Shown here piece after piece: positions 48,855-57,836 of a DNA stretch of 64,000 nucleotides. This stretch comes from Chloroflexota bacterium. GTDB taxonomy: Bacteria > Chloroflexota > UBA11872. The notes beneath the pieces are model-generated. The model was given only the letters and a program-made list of their open reading frames with translations, had not been told where the DNA came from and did not search any database. The number at the start of each line of letters is the position of its first letter. The first letter of the stretch is position 1. The stretch lies in assembly GCA_022825895.1 (NCBI GenBank), contig JAJDVX010000019.1, positions 1 to 64,000 on the forward strand, in the 5' to 3' direction. Both the position numbers and the translations under genes were made by a program.

Positions 48855-50207
48855 ATGAGTTCGCTGATTGACCTCTTGGCTGGAGTAACTAATCCAGCAG
48901 AAGTGCGCAAGTACTATCACATTGCTATTAGCCATAAGTCAACAGGAAGTATTCCTCTATATGAATTCACATTTGATCTCGATCTGAGTCAGCTTCGCGA
49001 GAGGTTTGTGTCACCATATTGCAGAGGAGAGAAGATATTCATCAAGGGCAGTCTTGTAGTTCGGAATGAAATCAAGCACATTCGAATAAGTGAAACCACC
49101 CAACCTCATAGCTACTTCTACCAAACGGTAGAGCAAGAAGTGAAAGACTCCATAGACAGAGACTTCGTCTACAATGGTCTCCGCAGAATGTCACCTGAAG
49201 GCGCTTCGTTGTATATGAATAATAAGGTGTCTTTAGGCATCATGAATAAAGGAAGAGATGTTACCGATGAATTGATTACCTCCACCGCTATTGTTGAGCC
49301 AGGGGGCAGCACGAACAAAGTGAAACAGACCGAATTACCGACGGATTCTCGCAGAGTATTTGTTGTTCACGGTAGAAACTTGAAGGCTCGCGACGCGATG
49401 TTCAATTTCCTGGGCGCGATCGGGCTTGATCCAATTGAGTGGTCAGAAGCCGTCAAGGCCACGGGCAGCGCTTCGCCATATATAGGAGAGATTCTGGATG
49501 TGGCATTCTCCCAGGCACAAGCAGTGGTCGTCCTGATGACGCCAGACGATGAAGCACGTCTGCGAGAGCCCTTCAGGAACGAAGTGGACCTTGCATACGA
49601 GGCTGTACTGTCGGGTCAAGCGCGTCCCAATGTGCTATTTGAAGCCGGCATGGCTATGGCGAGAGACCAAGATCGTACAGTCCTAGTAGGACTTGGAAGC
49701 CTTCGGCCGTTCAGCGACATAGCAGGTCGTTATGTGATTCCCATCAGTGATTCATCACAACCCCGTCAGGAGTTGGCGCAGCAGTTGCAGAGTGCGGGTT
49801 GCCCGATCAATCTTGATGGGACTCACTGGCACACAGCCGGAGAGTTCGACCGCGCGATTGACCTAGTGAGTGACCCAAGAGATCTGCCAGTTTCATCTGG
49901 AGACGCCGATGGTGGTCCACAGCGAGCAAGTCCTTCTAACCTAAGCATTTCTGACGGTGCCCGGCATCTCTTGAATGAGGCAGCGAAGAGCGATGATGGG
50001 ATGATAGAGATTCTAGCTTTAGACCACGGTCGAACCATTACCACAAACGGTAGGTCTTTCTGTGAAATGGGGAATCCACGATCAGAGGCAGAGGCGACAA
50101 GTGCTTTGCGTGAGTTGGTTGAGTTTGGGATGATTGAGGACCAATGGGGAACTGGCATTCAGTTTAAGGTAACTTCAATAGGCTACCAATGCTCTGATAA
50201 ACTGTGA
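48855..50207 (+). CDS. TIR-like nucleotide-binding defence protein with winged-helix tail
   Basis: A 450-residue protein. Residues ~1-160 are an unassigned domain; ~165-315 are a TIR-like domain of the CAP12/Pycsar-effector type (RRVFVVHGRNLKARDAM, EWSEAVKATGSASPYIGEIL, MTPDDEARLREPF, RPNVLFEAGMAMAR with candidate catalytic Glu263, LRPFSDIAGRYVIPI). Residues ~355-450 look like a winged helix. Such TIR domains often destroy NAD after a phage signal. Its GC is much lower than its neighbours, a mark of transfer. GAAGAGGGAG precedes the ATG. Confidence 0.75.
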   Translation: MSSLIDLLAGVTNPAEVRKYYHIAISHKSTGSIPLYEFTFDLDLSQLRERFVSPYCRGEKIFIKGSLVVRNEIKHIRISETTQPHSYFYQTVEQEVKDSIDRDFVYNGLRRMSPEGASLYMNNKVSLGIMNKGRDVTDELITSTAIVEPGGSTNKVKQTELPTDSRRVFVVHGRNLKARDAMFNFLGAIGLDPIEWSEAVKATGSASPYIGEILDVAFSQAQAVVVLMTPDDEARLREPFRNEVDLAYEAVLSGQARPNVLFEAGMAMARDQDRTVLVGLGSLRPFSDIAGRYVIPISDSSQPRQELAQQLQSAGCPINLDGTHWHTAGEFDRAIDLVSDPRDLPVSSGDADGGPQRASPSNLSISDGARHLLNEAAKSDDGMIEILALDHGRTITTNGRSFCEMGNPRSEAEATSALRELVEFGMIEDQWGTGIQFKVTSIGYQCSDKL

Positions 50208-50295
50208 AGTCATTAACAGTGTACATGTATATGTTAAGCCTTCTGTGAGGATGTATAGAGGCTTCCTACAAGGGGGCGATGTGACTGCATCGTCT

Positions 50296-53166
50296 CTAGA
50301 GAGGAGAGTTGGAGATGGTGGGTTCGGTGGCTAGGAGGTGGCGGAGGGTGGTTAGGGTGGGGAGGTTGAGGATTCTGGCGAGGGATTCGTCGAGGTGGCG
50401 GCGGGCGGGGCAGTGGTGTATGGCGGGGAGGCGTTGGAACTCGGCGTCTGACATTTGGTCAAAGAGCTTGGAGAGGCCTTGAAGCTGGGTTGGCGGGAGG
50501 CCGGAGACGTTGAGGACAGGTAGCTCCCGGAGGTCGGCTTTCTTTAGGGCGACCCAGGCACCGCGTGTGCTGGTGCGCTGGGCAAGGATGGTTAGCAGGC
50601 CCAGGCTGGAATTGAGCCAGACCGCGAACGCCTTTTCTTGAGAAGCGTCATTGACGCGGACAGGCCACCAGACGTTCGACAGGACGTTCGTCTCCGAGCG
50701 CATGGCGACGATTCTGGTGGTCTGCAACCAGAGCCTTTCGGAGACGAGCACCCGGCCCGATCCGCTCCACAACTGATCGAGAGGCTTGAGTCGGCGGCCT
50801 GGTCGGGGTTCGACCAGCGGGGCGAGGTACCGGTCCGGCGGGGCAACGAGGCGCTTACGTTTCTCAGTGTCGTGGTTCATGACGATCGGGTAGGCGGTCG
50901 TCGCAGTGGTGAGTTCGAATCCGTCCCACACGTCTCGCCGGTCCGGACCGATTTCACCCAATTGGCCGAGACGACAGAGGGGAACGCTGGCTTGGCTTGG
51001 CTCCCCAGGTACCCAGACCTGGCCGTCGTCCAGCAGTCGGAGCGCGCTGCGCAGCAAGTCGGCACGGGCGAACTGGACGCCGGCCCACTGTCCGCCGACC
51101 AGCCTTGATTCCGGGAGGGAGACGACTTCGCCGACGTGGCGTCCATCGACTTGAATCAGAGCGGTACCCGAGTCTTCGACTCCGGCTGGAGTTGTGGCGG
51201 CGATGGCGCTGGCCAAGCGGTGGGCGTCCAGCACGCCGTTGGGGTTGTGCCAGAGGTTGACGAAGTTGGTGCGGTGTTCGGCAGCCACACGCTTGTCGGG
51301 ACGGCGTGTCGCGATGAGGAGGGCTTCGGAGAGGTCGGTGCTGTCGGAGAAGTTCCAGCGGCTCGGGTCATGGGAAGTTATAACCGCGTCGAGGACGAAG
51401 TCGCGCTGGATGAGGTCTCGGGTTTGTTGCCAGGAGGGGCCAGTGCAGACGGTGGCGGGGAGGACAAGGGCCAGGCGACCTTCGCCGGGGCGCAGCTTGG
51501 GTGCGGCGGCAGCCACGAAGGCCGCGCCGAGTCCGGCGGTAGCGGACGCCTGGTGCGAGGTCAGGCGGCGCGACAGTTCGGTCTGAAGTCTGCGACGTTC
51601 ACGCGAGGGGAGGCTGCCGAATAGCAGGTTGCCGCCGACGGAGCGTGTGAATGGCGGGTTCATGATGGCGAGATCAAGGTCCGGCAGCGTGACTGACTCG
51701 CCCTGTGATGCGCCGCGGGGTCCGCGACCGGAGATCCTGGCCCGGTCCAGGGTGGCGATGCCCATGTCCGTCGGCGAGAGGGCGAACTGGACGGCGACTG
51801 AGTCGGACTCCAGGAAGTCGAGGGAGCCGAGCGATATCTCCGAGCCTTCGGCACCCAGGGACATGACGCTGAGGTTCATGCGATCGAACTGGATCGCGGG
51901 GTTGAGCATGGCGAGGCTGGTGGCGGCGAAGTGGACGGCGGAGAGTTGGACGTCGTAGCCGTGCAGGGCCTCCTCAACCATGGCCTTGTGGAGATCGGCG
52001 GAGCGGGTGCCGCCGGCCTCGCGGTGACGGCGTTCGGCTTCGGCAGCAACGGCCATGAGGAGGGTGCCGGTGCCGCAGGCGAGATCGGCGACGTTGAGGG
52101 AACCGGGGAATTCGTGGTCGCGCCAGTCGACGTGGGGCGGCCAGTCGTGGAATACGAGGCGGGTTAGTAGGGTCGCGGCGGGGACCGAGGTGTAGTAGGC
52201 GCCGGTGAACTTGGCGTCGGTTAGCAGCGTGTGGAAAAGGCGGCCGGAAAGGTCGTGGCCCTCGACCTTGCGGGTGCGCCGGACGGCGTCGAGCAAGGAA
52301 TCAATGACGGGTTGCTGGGTTTCTTCAGGACCGTCGATGAGGACGTCGAGGATTTCGAGGGCGAGTTCGAAGACGGGGATGTAGTCGATGTCGTCGCAGA
52401 TGAGGCGCCAGGCGTCGCTGAGGCCGGGGATGCTCCCGTGTAAGGCCTCTTGAACGGTGGGTACGTCGTCGTTCGCGGTGGCGAGGCGGTCCTGGAAGGC
52501 GAGGGCGTTAAAGAGGACGAGGCAGCCGATGCGCAGGGCGGCGGCGCGGTCTTTTTCCTGGTCGGTCTTGGCGATGATGTCGGCGACGCGGCGGGCCAGG
52601 CGGGCGTGCGCGGCGATTGGACCGGCAGCCGCGTGGAGGGCGTGCCCGACGACGGTGGCGGCTGCTGCCACCTGGTCGACGCCTTCGAGGTCCAGGGGAA
52701 AGGCGCGTAGCTCATCGGCGAGTTCGCGGACGGAGCCGTGCCGAACGGACGGCTGGGCGCGGGCCGATCCGCGGGAGCCATGCAACCACCACTGAAGGTC
52801 GGCGGATTCGAGGCCGGCCCTGGTGTCTTCGGCGTGCCGGAGTTGCCCGGGATACAGAACGCCAAAGGTGCCGAGGGCGTGGGGAAAGTCGGTGAGGCGG
52901 CCATCGAGCTGGTCTTCGAGGAGGGTGCGACCGCCGTCCCACTTGCATTCGACGATGGCGAGGCCGGTGCGCAGGTTGACGCTGATATCGGGCGCTCGCC
53001 CACGGCTGCGTCGCTCGGCTCGGGCGGCGAGACCGTGGTCGCGGAGGAGTTGGGCGAGCAGGACGTTGGCGGCTTCTTCGCGAATGGTTTCGGGGTGCGA
53101 TGGCATGGGGCTTGCTTGGGCGCTTGACGGTGAGGGGCGTGATTGGGTTTGTGACCGGTCATGCAT
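50296..53166 (-). CDS. Nuclease-methyltransferase fusion (type IIG-like restriction enzyme)
   Basis: A 956-residue protein. The N-terminus has a PD-(D/E)xK nuclease (D60, E73-C-K75 in GRAPDISV and AIVECKWDG). A central adenine methyltransferase has motif I (NVADLACGTGTLLMA, ~358-372) and motif IV (LAIMNPPF, ~499-506). The C-terminal ~350 residues are likely DNA-recognition. It would cut and methylate DNA as one chain. Start ATG at 53166 is likely; M21 is an alternative. Beside the TIR gene, forming a small defence island. Confidence 0.82.
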   Translation of the reverse strand: MHDRSQTQSRPSPSSAQASPMPSHPETIREEAANVLLAQLLRDHGLAARAERRSRGRAPDISVNLRTGLAIVECKWDGGRTLLEDQLDGRLTDFPHALGTFGVLYPGQLRHAEDTRAGLESADLQWWLHGSRGSARAQPSVRHGSVRELADELRAFPLDLEGVDQVAAAATVVGHALHAAAGPIAAHARLARRVADIIAKTDQEKDRAAALRIGCLVLFNALAFQDRLATANDDVPTVQEALHGSIPGLSDAWRLICDDIDYIPVFELALEILDVLIDGPEETQQPVIDSLLDAVRRTRKVEGHDLSGRLFHTLLTDAKFTGAYYTSVPAATLLTRLVFHDWPPHVDWRDHEFPGSLNVADLACGTGTLLMAVAAEAERRHREAGGTRSADLHKAMVEEALHGYDVQLSAVHFAATSLAMLNPAIQFDRMNLSVMSLGAEGSEISLGSLDFLESDSVAVQFALSPTDMGIATLDRARISGRGPRGASQGESVTLPDLDLAIMNPPFTRSVGGNLLFGSLPSRERRRLQTELSRRLTSHQASATAGLGAAFVAAAAPKLRPGEGRLALVLPATVCTGPSWQQTRDLIQRDFVLDAVITSHDPSRWNFSDSTDLSEALLIATRRPDKRVAAEHRTNFVNLWHNPNGVLDAHRLASAIAATTPAGVEDSGTALIQVDGRHVGEVVSLPESRLVGGQWAGVQFARADLLRSALRLLDDGQVWVPGEPSQASVPLCRLGQLGEIGPDRRDVWDGFELTTATTAYPIVMNHDTEKRKRLVAPPDRYLAPLVEPRPGRRLKPLDQLWSGSGRVLVSERLWLQTTRIVAMRSETNVLSNVWWPVRVNDASQEKAFAVWLNSSLGLLTILAQRTSTRGAWVALKKADLRELPVLNVSGLPPTQLQGLSKLFDQMSDAEFQRLPAIHHCPARRHLDESLARILNLPTLTTLRHLLATEPTISNSPL

Positions 53167-53543
53167 ACCCGCCCGTATGCACGTGTCGTTTTGTTCATTT
53201 TACGTTTGGTCGGTGGAGAGGCCTATGGGCGGGGCCTGGCCGATGGGGGATCGAGGACCAGCTGTTAATGGGCCTGATGGCACGAGATGCGAGGTCGAGC
53301 TACGGTCGGCTCCTGGCTGTTTGCCAGGGACGGGGTGGGCTGGGGTTGGCTGCCTGGAAGAGGCCGGTTTGAAACGCGGCCCCTACGCCAGAGGGGCGAA
53401 GCGAGGAGTGAGCTGAGAGGAGAGAGAAGTGAGAAAGGACTGCCTGGGAGGGTTGGTTGGTAGGGGTGGCTTGGGTGCGCTGGGACTGATCGGGGTGCTG
53501 GGTCCCGGCCGGGTACGCCGGGATGTCAGAAGTTTGGAGTGAC
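53167..53543. other. Non-coding repeat region
   Basis: 377 bp. Holds a GAGGAGTGAGCTGAGAGGAG repeat near 53401 but no credible gene. Confidence 0.6.
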
Positions 53544-53948
53544 TTACCAGAGGCGGTGGATGGGGTAGGGGGCGAAGGCGGCGTCGTTGGAGATGAGGAT
53601 GAGGTTGTGGGACAGGGTTTGGGCGATGAGCATGCGGTCGAAGGGGTCGCGATGGGGGCCGGGGAGGGCGCCGGCGCGGGCGGCTTCGGCGACGGTGATA
53701 GGGAGCTCCTGGAAGCCCTGGGCGGCGATGGCGCCGGGAATGTCGGAGGCGATGGGGTCGGCATCGGGCAGTTTGCCGAGCCGGTGCTTGGTGGTGATTT
53801 CCCAGGCCGAGGCGGCGCTGATGAGCTTGGTGTTTGACGGATTCAGAATTGCCTGGTGCACCGCCTCGGACAGGCGCCTGCTGTCCGAGAGCCACCAGAG
53901 GAACGCATGGGTGTCCAGCAGGACGCGTATGGCTATCCGCCTTCCCAC
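53544..53948 (-). CDS. vapC: PIN-domain toxin (VapC-like)
   Basis: A 134-residue PIN nuclease toxin. Acidic metal residues are seen in VLLDTHAFLWWLSD, SAASAWEI, DPFDRMLIAQ and LISNDAAF. It would cut RNA when not bound by its antitoxin. The GTG at 53948 overlaps the antitoxin end by 16 bp. Confidence 0.88.
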   Translation of the reverse strand: MGRRIAIRVLLDTHAFLWWLSDSRRLSEAVHQAILNPSNTKLISAASAWEITTKHRLGKLPDADPIASDIPGAIAAQGFQELPITVAEAARAGALPGPHRDPFDRMLIAQTLSHNLILISNDAAFAPYPIHRLW

Positions 53949-54166
53949 GCTTTCAGTTCTTCTTCCGGCAAGGGATCAAAGAAGCTGTCGGGAACGGTGA
54001 ACTTTCCCTTGAAGACGTCGGGTTGGGGACGGCGCGACTCTCGCGCCGGTATGAGCCGGGCCACGGGCTTGCCGTTGCGGGCGATGGTGACTTCTTCGCC
54101 CGCCTCGACCTGCGCGAGCAGGCGGGACAGGTGGGTCTTGGCTTCGTGGACGTTGACCGTGGCCAT
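53933..54166 (-). CDS. Phd/YefM-type antitoxin (VapB-like)
   Basis: A 77-residue antitoxin. The N-terminus (MATVNVHEAKTHLSRLLAQ) and EEVTIARNGKPVARLIP are typical of Phd/YefM DNA-binding antitoxins; the acidic tail (PLPEEELKAWEGG) would bind the PIN toxin. GAGGAA lies before the ATG at 54166. It is expected to repress its own promoter. Confidence 0.85.
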   Translation of the reverse strand: MATVNVHEAKTHLSRLLAQVEAGEEVTIARNGKPVARLIPARESRRPQPDVFKGKFTVPDSFFDPLPEEELKAWEGG

Positions 54167-54515
54167 TGCCGGTTCCTCTCCTGTCGACTTAGCTAAGGAT
54201 ATGACTAAGACGGAGGGGGAGCAAGGAGGAGTGAGCGAAGAGGAGTGAGAGGGGCAAGAAGGGGAGAGGGCAGAGGGTAGAGGAGTGAGAAGGAGGGGAG
54301 AAGAGAAGGCGAGATCCCCATTCCGCAAGCTGAGGGCGGTCCTTCGCGAGGATGTGGTTCGACACGGGTCTCCGAAAGACTCCGACCCGGCTCACCACGA
54401 ACGGTTGCTCCTCCATCGACAGGCCCAGGGCAGGCTCTTGGGGAGGCCTCGGCGTGACCGCGGGAGGTGGGGGTGCTGTAGGGTGATTTGAACACGCGAC
54501 GGCCGAGGGCTTGGC
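54167..54515. other. Intergenic region with repeats
   Basis: Contains GAGGAGTGAGCGAAGAGGAG-type repeats (near 54227-54300) and an inverse copy of the CGTTCGTGGTGAGCC repeat (54354-54404). No gene recognised. Confidence 0.65.
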
Positions 54516-55394
54516 ATGGCGGTACCTCTGCGACCGATTAGTGACGTTGAGTTCATCGTGGGCGGGGCACCAGGAGACCTGGATCACCCGGAAGGGGTGA
54601 CGTGGGGGCCGGACGGCTTTGCGTACGCGGGCGGCGAGGCGGGGCAGATTTACCGGATTGACGTGGAGGCGCGGACGTACGAGCAGATTGCCTCGCTGGA
54701 AGGGTTTGTGGCGGGACTGTGCTGCGACCGGGACGCGAACATTTACGCCTGCGACATCGGGGCTCACAAGGTGATGCGCATCGAGGCGGGGGGCGGGGCG
54801 GTCTCGGTGCTGAGCACCGGCACGGCCGAGACGCCGATGGTGGTGCCGAACTATCCGTGCTTCCATCCGTCCGGGGACCTGTATGTGTCGGACTCGCAGA
54901 CGGCGGGTGAGTTCACGGGCCGCACTTTTCGGATCAGGCCGTCGGGCGAAACGGTGATGTTCAGCGACGCGTCGCGGTATTTCACCAACGGGATGTGCGT
55001 GGACCGCAACGGCGAGTGGCTGTACGTGGTGGAGACGTGGCTGCCGGGCGTGTCGCGCATCCGGATTCTCGACGACGGCTCCGCGGGCGAGCGCCAGGTA
55101 GTGACGGTGCTACCCGACCACATGCCGGACGGGGTGCAGTTTGACGAGGACGACGTGCTGCATATCACGATGTACACGCCGGATCGGATCTACCGGATGC
55201 TGCCGGACGGGCATCTGCAGCTGCTGGTGGACGATCCGACGCACGAGACGATCTCGTCGCCAACGAACATCGTCTTCGGCGGCGCTGACCGCCGGTTGCT
55301 GCTGATGGCGTGCCTGGGCCGCTGGCAGATCAATGGGCTGCGCGTGGAAACGCCGGGGATCCCGCTGGTCTATCCGGCGCCGATTGAGGGCTGA
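54516..55394 (+). CDS. SMP-30/gluconolactonase-like beta-propeller
   Basis: A 292-residue six-bladed propeller of the SMP-30/strictosidine-synthase type, usually lactonases or esterases with a bound metal. Visible: LDHPEGVTWGPDGFAYAGG, IYACDIGAHKVMRI, YPCFHPSGDLYVSDS, TNGMCVDRNGEWLYVVET, MPDGVQFDEDDVLHITMY. No signal peptide. Substrate unknown. Confidence 0.82.
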   Translation: MAVPLRPISDVEFIVGGAPGDLDHPEGVTWGPDGFAYAGGEAGQIYRIDVEARTYEQIASLEGFVAGLCCDRDANIYACDIGAHKVMRIEAGGGAVSVLSTGTAETPMVVPNYPCFHPSGDLYVSDSQTAGEFTGRTFRIRPSGETVMFSDASRYFTNGMCVDRNGEWLYVVETWLPGVSRIRILDDGSAGERQVVTVLPDHMPDGVQFDEDDVLHITMYTPDRIYRMLPDGHLQLLVDDPTHETISSPTNIVFGGADRRLLLMACLGRWQINGLRVETPGIPLVYPAPIEG

Positions 55395-55757
55395 GGACCT
55401 CGGCAGACGATTGCGGGTCTCGCTTTGACTCGTGAGTCGAATAGGCTCCCTGCTCCCTAAGCGGAACAAGAGAGTGGGCTTAACGCGCAGGTTGCTGCTA
55501 ACTCTGCGTGGGTGCTTGGGCTGGCAGCCACCCTCACCCTGCCCTCTCCCTCAATGGAAAGGGTAAGAAGGGCGCCTCTGTGGATGGGATGCGCCAGGGC
55601 GTTGGTGGTGTGGGACGTCGGTTGCCCGGAAGACTCCTCACCCGCGCCGATCGGTGGCTAGCGGCTCTCGTTGGCGAGCGCCAAGCCAGGAGCTCGCACG
55701 CCAACCTACGAACGGTGCGTTCAGCGGGCCGGCGTGCGAGCCGGGACTGTCAGGAAC
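55395..55757. other. Intergenic region with dispersed repeat
   Basis: 363 bp without a gene. About 55525-55640 holds CCCTCACCCTGCCCTCTCCC and GTTGCCCGGAAGACTCCTCA modules of the common repeat. Confidence 0.65.
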
Positions 55758-56546
55758 TCACACCTCGCATACAACGCCGTCGCCATCGCCGTCGCGGGCG
55801 GAGGGGACGGTGGCGTGGGGGAAGCCTTGGCCGGTTCCGGAACTGCCCTGGACGCGGGGCTCGCCCGCGGCGACGGCAGCCTCGCACGAGTCATACACCG
55901 AGCCAGTGGATGACGTCGGCGCTGTTGCGGAGCCAGTCGCGCCTGGAGATTCGGTGGATGCGCCCTGGTCCTTCACGTGCCCGGCCGCGATGAGAGCCCC
56001 CACTACGTCGATTTCCTGACCCTGGTAGACGACGAAGACGTGGCGCAGCAGACGGCCGAAGTTGTCGCGATTGCGGCCGTCGCGGACGAGGCGAACCGTC
56101 TGGCCTTCCACGCGTGCGCGGTTGAATTCAGTGGCTTCGGCGCCGCCCGGCTCGCTCTTTTCGGGCGTATCGATGCCGAGGTAGCGGATCTTCTCGACAT
56201 GGCCGACGACGGCTTCGCCGCCGCTGAGGTAGCGGATTTCGATGGTGTCGCCGTCCAGGATGCGCAGGACCTGGCCGCGCTCGACGCTTGACGTGGCAGG
56301 CGCACCGCCGATGGCCCAGGCGAAGACGCCGCGGACGTCGTCGCGATGGTCGTTGCGGCAGGCCTGCTCGGCCTGGTCCCCAAATGCCTTCTGATAGATG
56401 CCGACGTTGTGGTCGTTACCCAGGTGGGCCTCGACGATGTCGTTGAGTTCGACGCAGGTGGTCGGCCATTGGGCCGCCGCGTACGAAACCGATACCGCTG
56501 TAAACAGCGCTGCCAGAACGACAGCCCAAACCGCCCGTGTTCGCAT
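55758..56546 (-). CDS. Secreted thermonuclease-like protein with Excalibur domain
   Basis: A 262-residue protein with an N-terminal signal (residues ~1-25, ending SYAAA). A staphylococcal-nuclease domain (~90-195) has [28 protein letters not shown] and [12 protein letters not shown], with the needed Arg/Glu/Asp set. A C-terminal Excalibur calcium motif ([13 protein letters not shown]...[11 protein letters not shown]) ends the chain. It probably degrades DNA/RNA outside the cell. Confidence 0.85.
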   Translation of the reverse strand: MRTRAVWAVVLAALFTAVSVSYAAAQWPTTCVELNDIVEAHLGNDHNVGIYQKAFGDQAEQACRNDHRDDVRGVFAWAIGGAPATSSVERGQVLRILDGDTIEIRYLSGGEAVVGHVEKIRYLGIDTPEKSEPGGAEATEFNRARVEGQTVRLVRDGRNRDNFGRLLRHVFVVYQGQEIDVVGALIAAGHVKDQGASTESPGATGSATAPTSSTGSVYDSCEAAVAAGEPRVQGSSGTGQGFPHATVPSARDGDGDGVVCEV

Positions 56547-56679
56547 AACCCCGCCCAGTGTTAATGCGTAAGGCTCGGATTAGAGCCCCGGGGGAGGGTA
56601 TAGACAGCTGGCGAGCAGAGAAAGCGTTGCAGCCGAAATCATTTGAGCCCGCGGCTGCAGTGGGGCTTGAAACGTCTGT

Positions 56680-57444
56680 CTAGTCGGTTACGGCCATGGC
56701 GGAGGTGACGCCGCCGTCGATGTAGAGGACGGCGCCGGTGACGTAGCGGGCTTCGTCGGAGGCGAGGTAGGCGGCGGCTCCGGCGATGTCTTCGGGGTAG
56801 CCGAGGCGCTGGTTGGGGATGGAGGTGCGGATGGCTTCGAGGTCGCGGTTGTCGCGGTCGTAGCGTTCGACGTAGATAGCGCCGGGGGCGATGACGTTGG
56901 AGGTGACCTGGTGGGGGGCGAGCTCGACGGCGAGGGCACGGGTGAAGGCGTTGATTGCGCCCTTGGTGGCGCCGTAGATGACGTGCCCGTTGGCGTGCAG
57001 GGCGCCGTGGACGGAGCTGAGGTTGATGATGCGCCCGCCGCCGCGCTCGATCATGTGGGGCGCGGCGGCGTGGGACGAGGCGATCATGGCCTGGATGTTG
57101 ATGTTGAAGAGCGACGACCAGTCGTCCGGCGTGGTCTCCAGGAACGGCTTATCGAGGGTGTAGCCGGCGTTGTTGACGAGGATGTCGACGCCGCCAAACT
57201 CGTCAACGGCGGTCCGGACCACGTCGATGGCGGTGGTGGGGTCGCGGAAGTCGGCCTGGACGGCGAGGGCGGTGCCGCCGGTGGCGACGATCTCATCAGC
57301 CAGGCCGCGGGCGCCCTGGATGCTGCTGGCGGCGGAGACGACCACGCGCGCGCCCTCCTCGGCCAGACGGCGCGCGATGCCGACGCCGATGCCGGTGCCG
57401 GCGCCGGTGACGACGGCTACGCGGTCGGTGAGGCGCTGGTTCAC
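56680..57444 (-). CDS. Short-chain dehydrogenase/reductase
   Basis: A 254-residue SDR. The cofactor loop is TGAGTGIGVGIARRLAEEG; NNAG is at 91-94; the catalytic set is S143/S144, Y157, K161 (YGATKGA). It oxidises or reduces an alcohol/ketone with NAD(P). The GTG start at 57444 lies inside one copy of a 116-bp tandem duplication. Confidence 0.9.
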   Translation of the reverse strand: MNQRLTDRVAVVTGAGTGIGVGIARRLAEEGARVVVSAASSIQGARGLADEIVATGGTALAVQADFRDPTTAIDVVRTAVDEFGGVDILVNNAGYTLDKPFLETTPDDWSSLFNINIQAMIASSHAAAPHMIERGGGRIINLSSVHGALHANGHVIYGATKGAINAFTRALAVELAPHQVTSNVIAPGAIYVERYDRDNRDLEAIRTSIPNQRLGYPEDIAGAAAYLASDEARYVTGAVLYIDGGVTSAMAVTD

Positions 57445-57652
57445 GGTCTTGCTGCTCTTGGGCCTGGGTGCTGGGGGCGCGATCGACCCTCACCCCAGCC
57501 CTCTCCCTGGAAGGGAGAGGGAGAAGAGTGGCGGCGGATCGAGGTGAGGCGCTGGTTCACGGTCTTGCTGCTCTTGGGCCTGGGTGCTGGGGGCGCGATC
57601 GACCCTCACCCCAGCCCTCTCCCTGGAACGGAGAGAGAGAAGAGTGGCGGCG
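57427..57652. repeat. Tandem 116-bp duplication over the dehydrogenase start
   Basis: Two copies offset by 116 bp begin GGTGAGGCGCTGGTTCACGG and end in the GGGAGAGGGAGAAGAGTGGC repeat. Each includes the GTG and the first codons of the dehydrogenase; the outer copy is a vestigial start. Confidence 0.8.
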
Positions 57653-57671
57653 CGTCATCGTTGGGTGCCGG

Positions 57672-57815
57672 GACGTGAAACCTCGACCGGAAGACCCCTC
57701 ACCGGTTTCGGCCGAAGACGGCCGAACCTGCCTCTCCCCTTGGAGAGGGTGAAGAGCGGCCCCGCCTTCGCGGACGAGGCGGGGTTTTGCAAAGGTCTCG
57801 GGAAGAGAGAGGGAG
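57672..57815. repeat. Dispersed repeat, partial block
   Basis: GGAAGACCCCTCACCGGTTTCGGCCGAAGACGG and CTGCCTCTCCCCTTGGAGAG modules (shared with the blocks at 5.5-5.7 and 46.0 kb), here truncated. Confidence 0.7.
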
Positions 57816-57836
57816 AAGACGGGTGCCGAAGCATGG

